From Anaerolineae bacterium (GTDB lineage Bacteria; Chloroflexota; Anaerolineae; Aggregatilineales; UBA2796), in the NCBI GenBank assembly GCA_019637615.1, contig JAHBVJ010000007.1, positions 186,001 through 250,000 of the forward strand: DNA of 64,000 nucleotides. The letters run 5' to 3'. Position numbers and translations under genes: made by a program. The notes under the pieces are model-generated. The model saw only the letters and a list, made by a program, of their open reading frames with translations. It made no database searches and was not told the origin of the DNA. Positions 17,565-25,708 of this stretch are shown here, one piece after another. Each line of letters starts with the position of its first letter. Position 1 is the stretch's first letter.

Positions 17565-17999
17565 ATGGGCGTCCGATTTGAATGGTCAGATGCGGAACAC
17601 GTCGTCATGTACTGCTACATCGAGCATCCGTGGGCGTGGCAAGAATATCAGGCCACCGCTGATCTGATGGCGGCTCAACTGAGCGCGGAAGCGCATCCAG
17701 TCGCCACGATGGTGGACGTCTCCAAAATGAAAGCACTCCCCAAAGATGGCAGCGTCATGCAAAACTTGCAGCGGGTAGAGTCTGTCTTGCCGGACAATGT
17801 CTTCGCGTCGGTGATCGTCGGTGCGCCGTACATCGTCGTCACGTTCATGAACGTGCTGACGAAGATCAAGCCGAGGGCGAAACGCATCAACATGTTCGCC
17901 AACACCTTCGAAGAAGCCCACCAGATGCTGGCGAAGCGCTACGATTTGCTCTATCCTGACCAACAGACCGAGAATAAATTCGCGCTGACCAAGGATTAG
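17565..17999 (+). CDS. Conserved-looking protein of unknown function, possibly STAS/SpoIIAA-like fold
   Basis: The protein has 144 residues and starts at an ATG with GAGGAGG a few bases upstream. The layout of alternating strands and helices (VVMYCYIEHPW, VATMVDVSKMKALP, FASVIVGAPYIVVTFMNVL, RINMFANTFEEAHQML, then a short charged tail) resembles STAS/SpoIIAA-like single-domain proteins, in which a helix after the 'VDVS' strand carries a regulatory site. No enzymatic motif, signal peptide or membrane segment is seen. It stands alone between dnaB and a DUF983 gene. I do not recognise a specific family. Confidence 0.75.
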   Translation: MGVRFEWSDAEHVVMYCYIEHPWAWQEYQATADLMAAQLSAEAHPVATMVDVSKMKALPKDGSVMQNLQRVESVLPDNVFASVIVGAPYIVVTFMNVLTKIKPRAKRINMFANTFEEAHQMLAKRYDLLYPDQQTENKFALTKD

Positions 18000-18136
18000 C
18001 CCTTCGCGGCTAGACATCAGCGACATTGGCGTCTGATAGCGAGCAAAACAAGGTATATTCAAGCTAAACCGCCGACTCAATGTCGGCAATTGTGTTGTAA
18101 GCTGCCTTGGCAACGTAGAGAGACGCGAATTTCATC

Positions 18137-18544
18137 ATGACCAAACAACCGAACTCGATCCTGCTCACCATCCGCAAGCTGATGGTCGGCTTCCTGCTGC
18201 GCTGCCCAAACTGCGAACACGGCGCGATGTTCACTGGCCTATTCAACATGAACCCCGTCTGCCCTCATTGCGGTGTGCGCTTTGAACGCTTATCGGGCGA
18301 GAGCGTGGGCGGCATGTTCATCAACTTGGGGCTTGCCGAAGTGCTGTCGTTGGGCGGCTTTTTCATCTCGCAACTGCTGCTCAAACCGCCGATCCTCGCG
18401 CAGGTGATTTTCTGGGTTAGCTTCAATATCCTGTTCGTGGTGTTTTTCTATCGCCATTCGCGGGCGATGTGGGTGGCGATTGCCTATCTGGCGAATGGGC
18501 TGTACACGGACGAGGAATATGCGGAGAAAACAGGTCAGCGCTAG
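18137..18544 (+). CDS. DUF983 family zinc-ribbon membrane protein
   Basis: This 135-residue protein has the DUF983 layout. An N-terminal zinc ribbon comes first (RCPNCEHGAMF and VCPHCGVRFER, two C-x2-C pairs 18 residues apart), then two hydrophobic helices at about residues 60-80 (LGLAEVLSLGGFFISQLLL) and 85-110 (VIFWVSFNILFVVFFYRHS). Proteins of this family are small inner-membrane proteins of unknown function, often near cytochrome oxidase or cell-envelope genes. No such partner is next to it here. The ATG at 18137 is the first in the frame; no strong Shine-Dalgarno sequence precedes it (GAGAGACGCG lies about 10 bases away). Confidence 0.88.
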   Translation: MTKQPNSILLTIRKLMVGFLLRCPNCEHGAMFTGLFNMNPVCPHCGVRFERLSGESVGGMFINLGLAEVLSLGGFFISQLLLKPPILAQVIFWVSFNILFVVFFYRHSRAMWVAIAYLANGLYTDEEYAEKTGQR

Positions 18545-18625
18545 AGCGCGCTAGAAAAAAATAGAGGTGGACGTTCATCCACCTCATAAAATCTCATACA
18601 TGAGCGGTCAGGTCAAGACCATCTG

Positions 18626-18790
18626 TTAGCCGCGACGAATCAGGGTGAAGATTGCCGCCAACAGCATATAGAAGGGAACCATGATGGCTAACCCGGTGAC
18701 AATACCCTTATCAGGCTGGTCTTCGGTGTTCACGGTGGGAACGGCCTTAGGGGTAGTGGGTTGTTCGAGCTTATAAACCTTGAGTGCCAT
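18626..18790 (-). CDS. Small single-pass membrane protein (54 residues)
   Basis: A short minus-strand frame runs from an ATG at 18790 to a TAA at 18626. A GGAAGG box lies about 9 bases upstream of the ATG. The product starts with a charged, Pro-rich, probably cytoplasmic segment (MALKVYKLEQPTTPKAVP) and ends in one hydrophobic helix (GLAIMVPFYMLLAAIFTLI) followed by RRG, which would anchor the C terminus. The clear ribosome-binding site, sensible start and membrane helix support a real gene. The function is unknown; small tail-anchored proteins of this kind often stabilise larger membrane complexes. It converges with the DUF983 gene. Confidence 0.65.
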   Translation of the reverse strand: MALKVYKLEQPTTPKAVPTVNTEDQPDKGIVTGLAIMVPFYMLLAAIFTLIRRG

Positions 18791-18956
18791 CGTGTTATGA
18801 CCTTCCGTCTTTTCTGTTCCTAAACTTGTTTAAAGGATAACCTTACTTTTTCCTATCATTGATAACAATCATATCATAAAATTTTGTAAGGTTCAATGAA
18901 GATGACACGAAAAACGTAAAGTAGTGTTGTTAAAACCTTAAGGACATTCATTTATC

Positions 18957-19415
18957 ATGGGCGACTCTTTACGAAATTCACGAAAGGCTACCGCCGCCGA
19001 TTCCGCGACAATCCGCAGCATGATCGCGGATGCGCATCTGAACCCGATGGGGCTGGACTGGCGTCGTTTTCTGATCATCGAAGAGGCGGGGCAAATCATC
19101 GGTATTGGGCAAATTAAACAACACGGCGATGGTAGCCGCGAGTTGGCCTCCATCGCCGTCGTGCCGAGCCATCACGGGCAAGGCATAGGTACGCAGATCA
19201 TCGAAACGCTGCTGGCGGGCGAAACAGGCACCGTGTACCTGATGTGCGCGCCCGCGCTGGAGCCATATTATCAGCGCTTCGGCTTCGAAAAGATCGCCCG
19301 CAGCGAGATGCCGCCCTACTTCAAACGCTTGTTAGGCATGGTTACCGCTGTTTTTCGGGCGGTCAAGCTCGTCTATCGATCCTTGCCAGCACTCCCGCTC
19401 GTGATGCGGCGCTAA
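18957..19415 (+). CDS. GNAT family N-acetyltransferase
   Basis: The 152-residue protein shows the GNAT fold: an N-terminal helix (TAADSATIRSMIADA), the strand pair LIIEEAGQIIGIGQIK, then the acetyl-CoA motif A, ELASIAVVPSHHGQGIGTQII, with the Q-x-x-G-x-G/A core as QGIG, and a C-terminal strand TVYLMCAPALEPYYQRFGFEKI, which includes the conserved YYxRFGF region. GNAT enzymes transfer acetyl groups from acetyl-CoA to amines, but the acceptor is unknown. The last 30 residues (LGMVTAVFRAVKLVYRSL) are hydrophobic and basic, an unusual tail that could associate with membranes. The stop codon overlaps the stop of the convergent PIG-L deacetylase gene. Confidence 0.9.
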   Translation: MGDSLRNSRKATAADSATIRSMIADAHLNPMGLDWRRFLIIEEAGQIIGIGQIKQHGDGSRELASIAVVPSHHGQGIGTQIIETLLAGETGTVYLMCAPALEPYYQRFGFEKIARSEMPPYFKRLLGMVTAVFRAVKLVYRSLPALPLVMRR

Positions 19416-20242
19416 ACGTCCTTCACACCCTCGAACAGATCGCGCTCGACGGGCTGACCGACCTGTGGTGGTGGTTCAACGCGCGTGAAGCCTGCCGTGC
19501 CCGCTGCCCGCCGCATCCAATACCGCGCAAAGGGAAAGGTATTGCGCGGGCTGCTCTGGCTGCCATGACAGGCCGCCGCTTGCTGCCCGATGTCGTAATA
19601 AGCGTTCACATCGACGCGCGCATGGATCGGTTCTACCGATTCCAGGACTGCCATGTAATCGAGGTCTTTGTTCGTCCCCATCCGGCGGGGATCGCGACCG
19701 GACAGCCGCATCATCATCACGCCCATGCGCAAAATGGCGGTGGGGAAAGCCGTGTAATACAGCTTTTGCGGCGCGTCCGGCGTGCCTTGCATCTTGTTGA
19801 AGGCGGCGACGGTGGCACGCTGAATTTTGATGTGGTCGGGGTGCCCGTACCCGCCGAATTTATTGAAGGTGACCAGCACTTGCGGGCGCAGCCGCTCGAT
19901 CACCTCGATGATCTGATCGCGCAGCACCTGCTCATCGGCTTGCCACAGCGCCGCCGGATGCTTGTTGTCGGGGCTGTTCATCATGCCGCTGTCACGGTAG
20001 CCAAAGCGGATCACATCTTTGAAGCCGAGCACTTGCGCGGCGCAGTCCAATTCCGCCGAGCGCAGTTCGCTCACCGACTTATAGCTGCCGAGTTTTTCCG
20101 GAGAGACAGTGCCGACATCGCCATTCGTCGCGCAAATCAGAGAGACTTCTACCCCATCCGCGACGGACTTGGCGATGAATGGGCCAGAGCCGAAGGACTC
20201 ATCATCGGGGTGAGCCAGACAAAAGAGGAGCCGTTTGGTCAT
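19412..20242 (-). CDS. PIG-L/LmbE family N-acetylglucosamine deacetylase-like protein
   Basis: This 276-residue protein belongs to the PIG-L deacetylase family. It has the zinc/catalytic motif AHPDDESFG near the N terminus, followed by SLICATNGDVG, and a later YGHPDHIKIQ motif with the third metal-binding His. Family members remove N-acetyl groups from GlcNAc-inositol, bacillithiol or mycothiol precursors, lipid-linked sugars or chitin fragments. Neighbours give no pathway. There is no signal peptide, which fits a cytoplasmic enzyme. Its gene converges with the GNAT gene, sharing three bases of the two stop codons. Confidence 0.9.
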   Translation of the reverse strand: MTKRLLFCLAHPDDESFGSGPFIAKSVADGVEVSLICATNGDVGTVSPEKLGSYKSVSELRSAELDCAAQVLGFKDVIRFGYRDSGMMNSPDNKHPAALWQADEQVLRDQIIEVIERLRPQVLVTFNKFGGYGHPDHIKIQRATVAAFNKMQGTPDAPQKLYYTAFPTAILRMGVMMMRLSGRDPRRMGTNKDLDYMAVLESVEPIHARVDVNAYYDIGQQAAACHGSQSSPRNTFPFARYWMRRAAGTAGFTRVEPPPQVGQPVERDLFEGVKDV

Positions 20243-20375
20243 ATTAGGATTCCAACTGAGATGGATTTTTGATTGATTAGATTAGCCACAAATCTTAACA
20301 CCGAACCACGCGATCCGGGGCGCGTGAATATGGACAATCCTTAGACTCCTCTCAGGTTGGGCGAGTCGCCTGTGC

Positions 20376-20381
20376 TACAAT
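20376..20381 (+). promoter_or_regulatory. Candidate -10 box (TACAAT) for the M23-like peptidase gene
   Basis: TACAAT in the context GTGCTACAATCC lies about 40 bases upstream of the peptidase start. No convincing -35 box is found at 16-18 bases upstream, so this is a tentative single-box call. Confidence 0.3.
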
Positions 20382-20421
20382 CCTGCGCCGTCTAGTAAGG
20401 CTTGGCTAAGGATGGGGTGCT

Positions 20422-21177
20422 TTGCTCGTGGTGCGTACTGCATGGCGCATTTTCCGCTGGCTGCTGCGGCGTGGCAATCGGCGTTGGTCATTACTCATCA
20501 TCATCTTGTTAGGCATGGGACTGTTCGCTACCGTTGGCAGGTGGTGGCTGCGCGACTCGCCCACACAAGCCGATCTAGGCCGCTGGCTGCGCGATCCGTC
20601 CTCGCGCGATTCGCTCGAAACGCACCTGACCGCGCCTTGCCCGAATGCGCCCTTTCTCCTGCCCTCGCAAGGCTTCGTCGGCTTCCTATACAACGATCAC
20701 ACGCCGCCCTACACGCCCGTCAATCCGCACCCCGGCGTTGATATATTTGGCAACGGTGAGGTCGGTACGGTACCCGTCTACGCGGCTTATGATGGCTACC
20801 TGACGCGCTTACCGTCATGGAAAAGCGCCGTGATCATCCGCATCCCACATGATCCGCTGGACGAATCGCGCCAAATTTGGACGTATTACACGCACATGGC
20901 GAGTCTGGATGGCGCTGCCTCGTTCATCAGCGCGGAGTTTCCGGCGGGGACATCCGAAAAGTTCGTCAAACAGGGGACGCTGCTCGGCTATCAAGGCTTG
21001 TACACGGGCAACGCTTCGCGCATCGCTATGCACGTGCATGTCAGCGTGGTGCTGAGTGATGCCGATGGCTCGTTCCGCAACGAGAGCATCTTCGAGAACA
21101 CGCTCGATCCGTCGCCGTACTTCGGCCTAACGCTGAACGCCGCCAATGCTGTCACGCTGCCCGTGCGCTGCCGCTAA
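20422..21177 (+). CDS. M23/LytM-like metallopeptidase domain protein, membrane-anchored
   Basis: The protein (251 residues if read from the TTG at 20422, with GGATGGGG just upstream; GTG at 20428 or 20431 are alternatives) has a basic N terminus, one membrane helix (SLLIIILLGMGLFATVG), and an extracytoplasmic domain. LytM-type zinc-site motifs are present: HPGVDIFG (H-x3-D), YYTHMAS, and HVHVSV (H-x-H). These are the ligands in M23 peptidoglycan endopeptidases, so an intact metal site seems likely. It probably cuts or binds peptidoglycan cross-links. It converges with a small anchored-protein gene, overlapping it by four bases. Confidence 0.8.
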   Translation: MLVVRTAWRIFRWLLRRGNRRWSLLIIILLGMGLFATVGRWWLRDSPTQADLGRWLRDPSSRDSLETHLTAPCPNAPFLLPSQGFVGFLYNDHTPPYTPVNPHPGVDIFGNGEVGTVPVYAAYDGYLTRLPSWKSAVIIRIPHDPLDESRQIWTYYTHMASLDGAASFISAEFPAGTSEKFVKQGTLLGYQGLYTGNASRIAMHVHVSVVLSDADGSFRNESIFENTLDPSPYFGLTLNAANAVTLPVRCR

Positions 21178-21641
21178 TAATCTACATGCACCGTACACGA
21201 CACATCATCACAGGTCAGGTTGAACAACGTCAGGCGCGGGATGTAGGTCGAATAGAAGCGGAAATTAGCCGACGCATCATACACATGCGGACTGCCACCC
21301 GGCGTCCACACGCCTTGCAAACTCAGAGTCGCGATGTAGAAATTGTAGATTTGCTGCGGACGTAGGGCAGTCCGGTAATCGAAGGTGCCGCCGTTCAGGC
21401 GCGGCTTCTGTGCCAGCATGATCGCGTCCGGCGGGATGGTGATCCCGCTGATGCGCGTGACGGTGCCTGTGACGGGAATATCCGGCGTCGGTGAACGATA
21501 GTTGAAATCCACCGCGTAGGGGGCGACGTAAGCCAACGTCGCGCACATGCCCAACGCGATCACGCCGATGATGCCTAACACGACTGCCACGATGATGCGG
21601 AAGCGTCGTTCTTGGCTAGGCTGTTCTTCTAGGGGCTTCAT
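21174..21641 (-). CDS. Membrane-anchored extracytoplasmic protein of unknown function
   Basis: This 155-residue protein has a charged N terminus, one membrane helix (about residues 15-42; IIVAVVLGIIGVIALGMC), and an extracytoplasmic domain with two Cys near the end (LTCDDVSC) that could form a disulfide. The soluble domain contains strand-rich stretches (GTVTRISGITIPPDAIML, FDYRTALRPQQIYNFYIATL, ANFRFYSTYIPRLTLF). The pattern of ageing 'QQIYNFYIATLSLQGW' resembles the helix-hairpin of proteins that compare pre/post states, but I recognise no family. The ATG at 21641 is the first in frame. Its gene ends within the last bases of the convergent M23-like gene. Confidence 0.7.
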   Translation of the reverse strand: MKPLEEQPSQERRFRIIVAVVLGIIGVIALGMCATLAYVAPYAVDFNYRSPTPDIPVTGTVTRISGITIPPDAIMLAQKPRLNGGTFDYRTALRPQQIYNFYIATLSLQGVWTPGGSPHVYDASANFRFYSTYIPRLTLFNLTCDDVSCTVHVDY

Positions 21642-21774
21642 CGTTAATAACCCATTCTATTTGTTGCATCACTGCTATTTTACTAAGGAATTGACAAGAG
21701 TATATTGTAAACGGTTGTGTTAACGCGAGTTTGCTGCTAATCTGTTGCCTGAAACTTCGCTATTGGAGGTTTGG

Positions 21775-22767
21775 GTGGTTGCTACTAGATTTAGACAGCG
21801 CACGTGGTGGCTTGCTCTGCTCGTGGTTGGTTTATTAAGCGCCAGTTGTGATTTCCCTCTGAATAATGGACAGCGGGTTGTGACGAAAGTAGTCGTGCTC
21901 ACTTCCCCGCCGACGATGACTCTGGCACCGCTCCTGACGATGACATCCCGCTTCACGGCGACCCTGATCCCGACCGTGACGCCGCTGCCGACGAATACCT
22001 TGCCCGCCAGTCTGACGCCGACTCCCTTCATCCCGACGACCGCCCCGACTCCTACGCCTGCGCCGCTCGTTCAAGGTTCAGTGCGTTCGACGGTCAATTT
22101 CCGCGTCGGGCCGAGCAAAGATTTCGACGCGCTCACGCAGTTACCATCGGGCACACAGGTCACCTTACTCAGCTATGACGAAACCAAAGAGTGGTATCTG
22201 GTGCTGCTGGAAGATGGTCGGCGCGGTTGGGTGCAAGCCACCTTTATCGACACCGACGGTGCTGATCTCGTGCCGCAGTTGCCCGCCATCGCCTTGACGC
22301 AAGTGGCGCAAGCGACAGTGCCGCCCGCCCCGCCGACGGGCATTCCGACGCTGCGCGCGCGCAACCCGAATAACGCCACCGATGTGCTGGCCTACTGCGA
22401 TCTGCCCCGCTTCAAGGCGGCATTTGGCAACCGCTCGATCAGCGCCGAGAACACAGTGACGATTTACTGGACGTGGGAAGCTAGGACGCCGGAGCAGATT
22501 CAGGATCATATTGACTACGGTAAATATGAAGTCAAGCTGGATGACAAAGTGTTAGAAAATTGGAGTAACTACCGCACCGGAGTACGCCAAAAACAGGGTA
22601 AACTTGAAGTGATTTGGTTCGTCCCGGTTGGCAAGTTGACGGCGGGCGAACACACCATTGATTATAAAGTCACATGGTCGCAGAAGATCGAAGACGGTGA
22701 CACGACCTACGGCCCCGGCGGCGAGAACGAAACCGACACGGGCAGTTGCAAGTTCACGGTTCGGTAG
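21775..22767 (+). CDS. SH3b-domain lipoprotein with Thr/Pro-rich linker
   Basis: The start is placed at a GTG (21775) preceded by GGAGGT; an in-frame TTG at 21745 is an alternative. The N terminus is a lipoprotein signal with the lipobox LLSASC, so the protein should be attached to the membrane surface. A Thr/Pro-rich linker (about 40-95) follows, then a bacterial SH3 domain (about 100-155; VNFRVGPSKDFDALTQLPSGTQVTLL ending GRRGWVQATFI). The C-terminal 125 residues look like an Ig-like beta domain (VTIYWTWEARTPEQIQ, GEHTIDYKVTW) with a Cys pair. SH3b domains commonly bind cell-wall peptides. It is immediately upstream (36 bases) of another surface-protein gene. Confidence 0.8.
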   Translation: MVATRFRQRTWWLALLVVGLLSASCDFPLNNGQRVVTKVVVLTSPPTMTLAPLLTMTSRFTATLIPTVTPLPTNTLPASLTPTPFIPTTAPTPTPAPLVQGSVRSTVNFRVGPSKDFDALTQLPSGTQVTLLSYDETKEWYLVLLEDGRRGWVQATFIDTDGADLVPQLPAIALTQVAQATVPPAPPTGIPTLRARNPNNATDVLAYCDLPRFKAAFGNRSISAENTVTIYWTWEARTPEQIQDHIDYGKYEVKLDDKVLENWSNYRTGVRQKQGKLEVIWFVPVGKLTAGEHTIDYKVTWSQKIEDGDTTYGPGGENETDTGSCKFTVR

Positions 22768-22803
22768 CGGCTTTACTCATACTCATAACTAGGATAGGCG
22801 TGC

Positions 22804-24579
22804 ATGGCTCAAGAGAGCGTTGACAATCTCTTTTTGCTGACCGAGTTGATGGATCAACTCGAAGATAGTGATCCAGCCGTTCAGATCAAAGCCGCTAAAC
22901 GCTTGGCGGCGCTGCGCGATCCGGCAGCGATTGAAGCCTTAGCCAAGCTCTATCGTTCCAGCAGCAATAAAAATGTGACGCGGGCGGCTTCTGATGCGCT
23001 GGTCGCCTTCCGGCGCTTGGAGCGTGAGCAGCAGGGCATCAAGAGCGATAACAAAGCGCTCAAATTGGTGCAGCGCTTGCTCACCGTGATCTTGATCATC
23101 AGCGTGGTTGCCAACCTCGGCTTGCTGGCCTACCGCTATCTGCCGCCGCTGTTCAGTGGGCCGGAGACGACCACCACTGCACAAGCCCGCCCGCGTGAGG
23201 ACTACTGGAAAGAGTTCGGAGATCGGCTGACGGCGATGCAAGCCAACGCCTTGAAGTTCCGCAAAGTCGGAGCGGATATTCCGAGCAATTACAGCTTCAG
23301 CCAGAAGCTCAACTGCGAAAGCCTCGACGCGGATAGCGTGGTCGCCGTCGCCCAAATCCCCGACTTCGATAAGACGACCTATCCCGACATCGAGCCAGTC
23401 AACGCCTCGATCAACGATGCGGTCACCAAGTACATCGACGTGCGGGATTATTACTTGCAAGTTTGCGCCCCCGGCGATGTAGATGGCTTCAAGCGCAAAG
23501 TCGATGAATTGGCGGGCACTGGCAAGGATCAAAATTACCTTGTCACGCAGGCCGACATCCTGATCAACCAGTACATTAATCCGGCGCAAGGGCTGTTGAA
23601 GCGCATCATGGACAACCCCGCGCCGACGGTTGGCCCCACCGTCACGCCGACGCCCACCATCACCGACACGCCGCCGCCTTCCAATACGCCCGAACCGACC
23701 AACACGCCCGCGCCGACGGATACACCTGTCCCGACCAATACACCGGGCGGCCCCACCGAAACACCGACGCCGGAACCAATCCAGCCCAGTGCCACGCCTG
23801 CGCCCACCGACCAGCCGACCGAGACGCCGCTGCCCACGGTCACGCCGACGCTCGAACCGACCATTGGCTTTGACCCGAACACGCTCATCAAGCTGGATCG
23901 GCGCAGCTACACCTTCCGCATCGTGATCGAAGGGATCACCAACACCAATCAGGAGTTCAGTGCGGGCGGCACGATCAACACAACCTACCAGACGGAGCCA
24001 TTCGCGGCGAAATATGATGTGCGCTTCTCGCAGCGTAACAACGGCTGGAAAGAAGCCGCCGCCTTCGCACCGGAATTGGCAGCGCTCGGCACCGGAACCA
24101 GCAACACCATCGTGGCGCTGAACGGCAACCTGTACGTCAGCGATCCGAACGCGGGGACGTGCCGTGTCGCGCCGTTGGGCGATCCATCTCAGAATCCCGT
24201 CTTGCAAGCGGTGACGTCCATCGACACCGTGACGCAGACCTTCTTCAAAGACGCCTCGCCGTTGGTGCGTGATCCGAGCCGTGCCATGCCGCCCACCGAT
24301 CTCAAGCTGATCCGGCAGTCCGGCGATCTCGTGTTGTATCAGGCCATGGCGAAGTTCGATACCGACGATGGCTTCCAAGTGGAACGCGCGGTGGAGATCA
24401 TCTATGACGCCAAGCAGCAGCTCATTAACAAAGCGCTCTGGCGGCTGACTTCGACACCACCGGCATCGTTCAAGAGTACCACCTTCACGTTGGCGGAGAT
24501 TGAATATAATCTGACGGGAACTGGCGACACCGTGAACTCCACCAACATCACTATCCCGCCCGGTTGCCCGCGTTCGTAA
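22804..24579 (+). CDS. Membrane protein with N-terminal HEAT-like repeats, PT-rich linker and extracytoplasmic domain
   Basis: The 591-residue protein has no signal peptide. Residues 1-75 are HEAT-like helices on the cytoplasmic side (DPAVQIKAAKRLAAL, AAIEALAKLYR, ASDALVAFRRL). A membrane helix follows at about 91-111 (LLTVILIISVVANLGLLAY). Residues about 130-265 form a helical extracytoplasmic part, then a Thr/Pro linker (about 275-355). The C-terminal domain (about 360-591) has a strand pattern and a Cys pair like lipoprotein LppX/LprG-type lipid-binding folds (NTLIKLDRRSYTFRIVIEG), though that is only a suggestion. The combination suggests a link between a cytoplasmic HEAT partner and a surface lipid- or ligand-binding domain. 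It is followed by a terminator. Confidence 0.75.
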   Translation: MAQESVDNLFLLTELMDQLEDSDPAVQIKAAKRLAALRDPAAIEALAKLYRSSSNKNVTRAASDALVAFRRLEREQQGIKSDNKALKLVQRLLTVILIISVVANLGLLAYRYLPPLFSGPETTTTAQARPREDYWKEFGDRLTAMQANALKFRKVGADIPSNYSFSQKLNCESLDADSVVAVAQIPDFDKTTYPDIEPVNASINDAVTKYIDVRDYYLQVCAPGDVDGFKRKVDELAGTGKDQNYLVTQADILINQYINPAQGLLKRIMDNPAPTVGPTVTPTPTITDTPPPSNTPEPTNTPAPTDTPVPTNTPGGPTETPTPEPIQPSATPAPTDQPTETPLPTVTPTLEPTIGFDPNTLIKLDRRSYTFRIVIEGITNTNQEFSAGGTINTTYQTEPFAAKYDVRFSQRNNGWKEAAAFAPELAALGTGTSNTIVALNGNLYVSDPNAGTCRVAPLGDPSQNPVLQAVTSIDTVTQTFFKDASPLVRDPSRAMPPTDLKLIRQSGDLVLYQAMAKFDTDDGFQVERAVEIIYDAKQQLINKALWRLTSTPPASFKSTTFTLAEIEYNLTGTGDTVNSTNITIPPGCPRS

Positions 24580-24586
24580 CTATCCT

Positions 24587-24621
24587 CAGCCCGCAGTGTG
24601 ATGCTGCGGGCTGAATTTTTC
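24587..24621. terminator. Bidirectional intrinsic terminator between convergent genes
   Basis: The perfect 10-bp stem CAGCCCGCAG/CTGCGGGCTG with a 7-base loop is followed by AATTTTTCTAT on the plus strand. It separates the HEAT/PT protein gene from the convergent SIMPL-domain gene that ends at 24633. Confidence 0.85.
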
Positions 24622-24632
24622 TATAGTCGGCC

Positions 24633-25400
24633 TTAGCTGACGAGCGTGAAGGTCACTTTGACCTGAATCGCCACGTTCAACGTCCCCTGATTGATCTGTA
24701 CCGACTCCGCGACCGCGCCGCCCTTGCCATATTCAAACGGGATCACGCCGGGATTCTGGTATTCCTCAATCGAGATCACCTCGCCCACTTTGACGCCTGA
24801 CGCCGCTGCCAGCGCTTCGGCACGGCTGCGCGCATCCGCGATGGCCTTGGTGCGGGCGTCATTTTCCAGCGTCTTCGAATCAGAGATATTCATGCTGATG
24901 CCGTTGATCATGTTCGCGCCAGCCTTGACCGCCTCATTGATCACCTCGCCCACCTTGAGCGCGCGGCCTTCGGTGCCCTTATCCGCCACCGTGATCGTGA
25001 TCCCGATGTTGGCCTGATAAATCCGCGCTTGCGGGTTCGCGCTGGCAGGGTCGCCGCTAGTCATCGGCGCGGGCTGCGAGTAGATATTCAAGCCCGTCGT
25101 GCGGATGTTTTTCTCGTCAACGCCCACCGCAATCACGGCGTTGGTCACTTCACCGATCAAGCGGTTGGCTTCGTTGAGCGCGTCCGCCGCGTCTGGCCTG
25201 ACGACTTCTACGCCGAGCGAGATGGTCGCCGTATCGGGGACGCCCGCCGCCGCGCCCGTCCCTACCACGGTGATCGTTTTGTTGGTTGTCTCCGGCGCTT
25301 GGGCTTGAGCGGGTCGGGGTGCGCCTGTGACGGCTGCCAGCGCGACGGCGCTCATCAACACGCCCGCGATTGCAATCTGAAGGATCGAACGGTTTGCCAT
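24633..25400 (-). CDS. SIMPL-domain (DUF541) periplasmic/secreted protein
   Basis: The start at 25400 follows GGAGAACCTG and gives 255 residues. A signal peptide is evident (MANRSILQIAIAGVLMSAVALAAV with cleavage near AQAQA). The mature domain has DUF541/SIMPL signatures: ITVVGTGAAAGVPDTATISLGVE, then the paired helix pattern NEANRLIGEVTNAVIAVGV, IRTTGLNIYSQP, and near the end ARTKAIADARSRAEALAAASGV followed by the GEVISIEE strand. SIMPL proteins are oligomeric envelope proteins whose function is not well defined; homologues affect stress resistance. It converges with the HEAT/PT protein gene and is divergent from the iron-uptake pair. Confidence 0.9.
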   Translation of the reverse strand: MANRSILQIAIAGVLMSAVALAAVTGAPRPAQAQAPETTNKTITVVGTGAAAGVPDTATISLGVEVVRPDAADALNEANRLIGEVTNAVIAVGVDEKNIRTTGLNIYSQPAPMTSGDPASANPQARIYQANIGITITVADKGTEGRALKVGEVINEAVKAGANMINGISMNISDSKTLENDARTKAIADARSRAEALAAASGVKVGEVISIEEYQNPGVIPFEYGKGGAVAESVQINQGTLNVAIQVKVTFTLVS

Positions 25401-25666
25401 CAGGTTCTCCTTGGTTGGCATCTATGCAGTGAAAACAGACGTTGTCACGTCTTGCAGACAAGACGCGTCTCCGCCGGGTAGAGTTCCCGTTTGCAGATAA
25501 ATAGTCGATGAGAGGACGCGGGTAAACGCGTCGGGCTAGGCTGCGTCGGCCTCGTTCCACACGTGGATTGTGCGAGATTTCACGCGCGTTAACTTTTGAT
25601 CATAGGTGCTGAAAAAATCCTGTAAACCTCACCTGTTGATCCCCGCGCTTTTCATGCGTAAAGTTA

Positions 25667-25696
25667 ATTGCAAATCATTCGCAATAACGTTACTAT
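25667..25696 (+). promoter_or_regulatory. Candidate promoter with Fur-box-like palindrome upstream of the iron-uptake genes
   Basis: At 25667-25685 there is ATTGCAAATCATTCGCAAT, an inverted repeat (ATTGC/GCAAT) that resembles Fur-box halves with AATCATT. TTGCAA (25668) and TACTAT (25691) are 17 bases apart and could be -35 and -10, which would put the operator over the promoter. The implied start site is very close to the ATG at 25709, so the exact promoter elements are uncertain. Confidence 0.45.
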
Positions 25697-25708
25697 AGGG
25701 GATAAGAG

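Noticed and set aside
22939..24378. A 479-codon minus-strand open frame opposite the HEAT/PT-linker protein gene
   Set aside because: The codon bias is that of the opposite strand, with Arg/Gly-rich low-complexity translation, and it lacks a ribosome-binding site.
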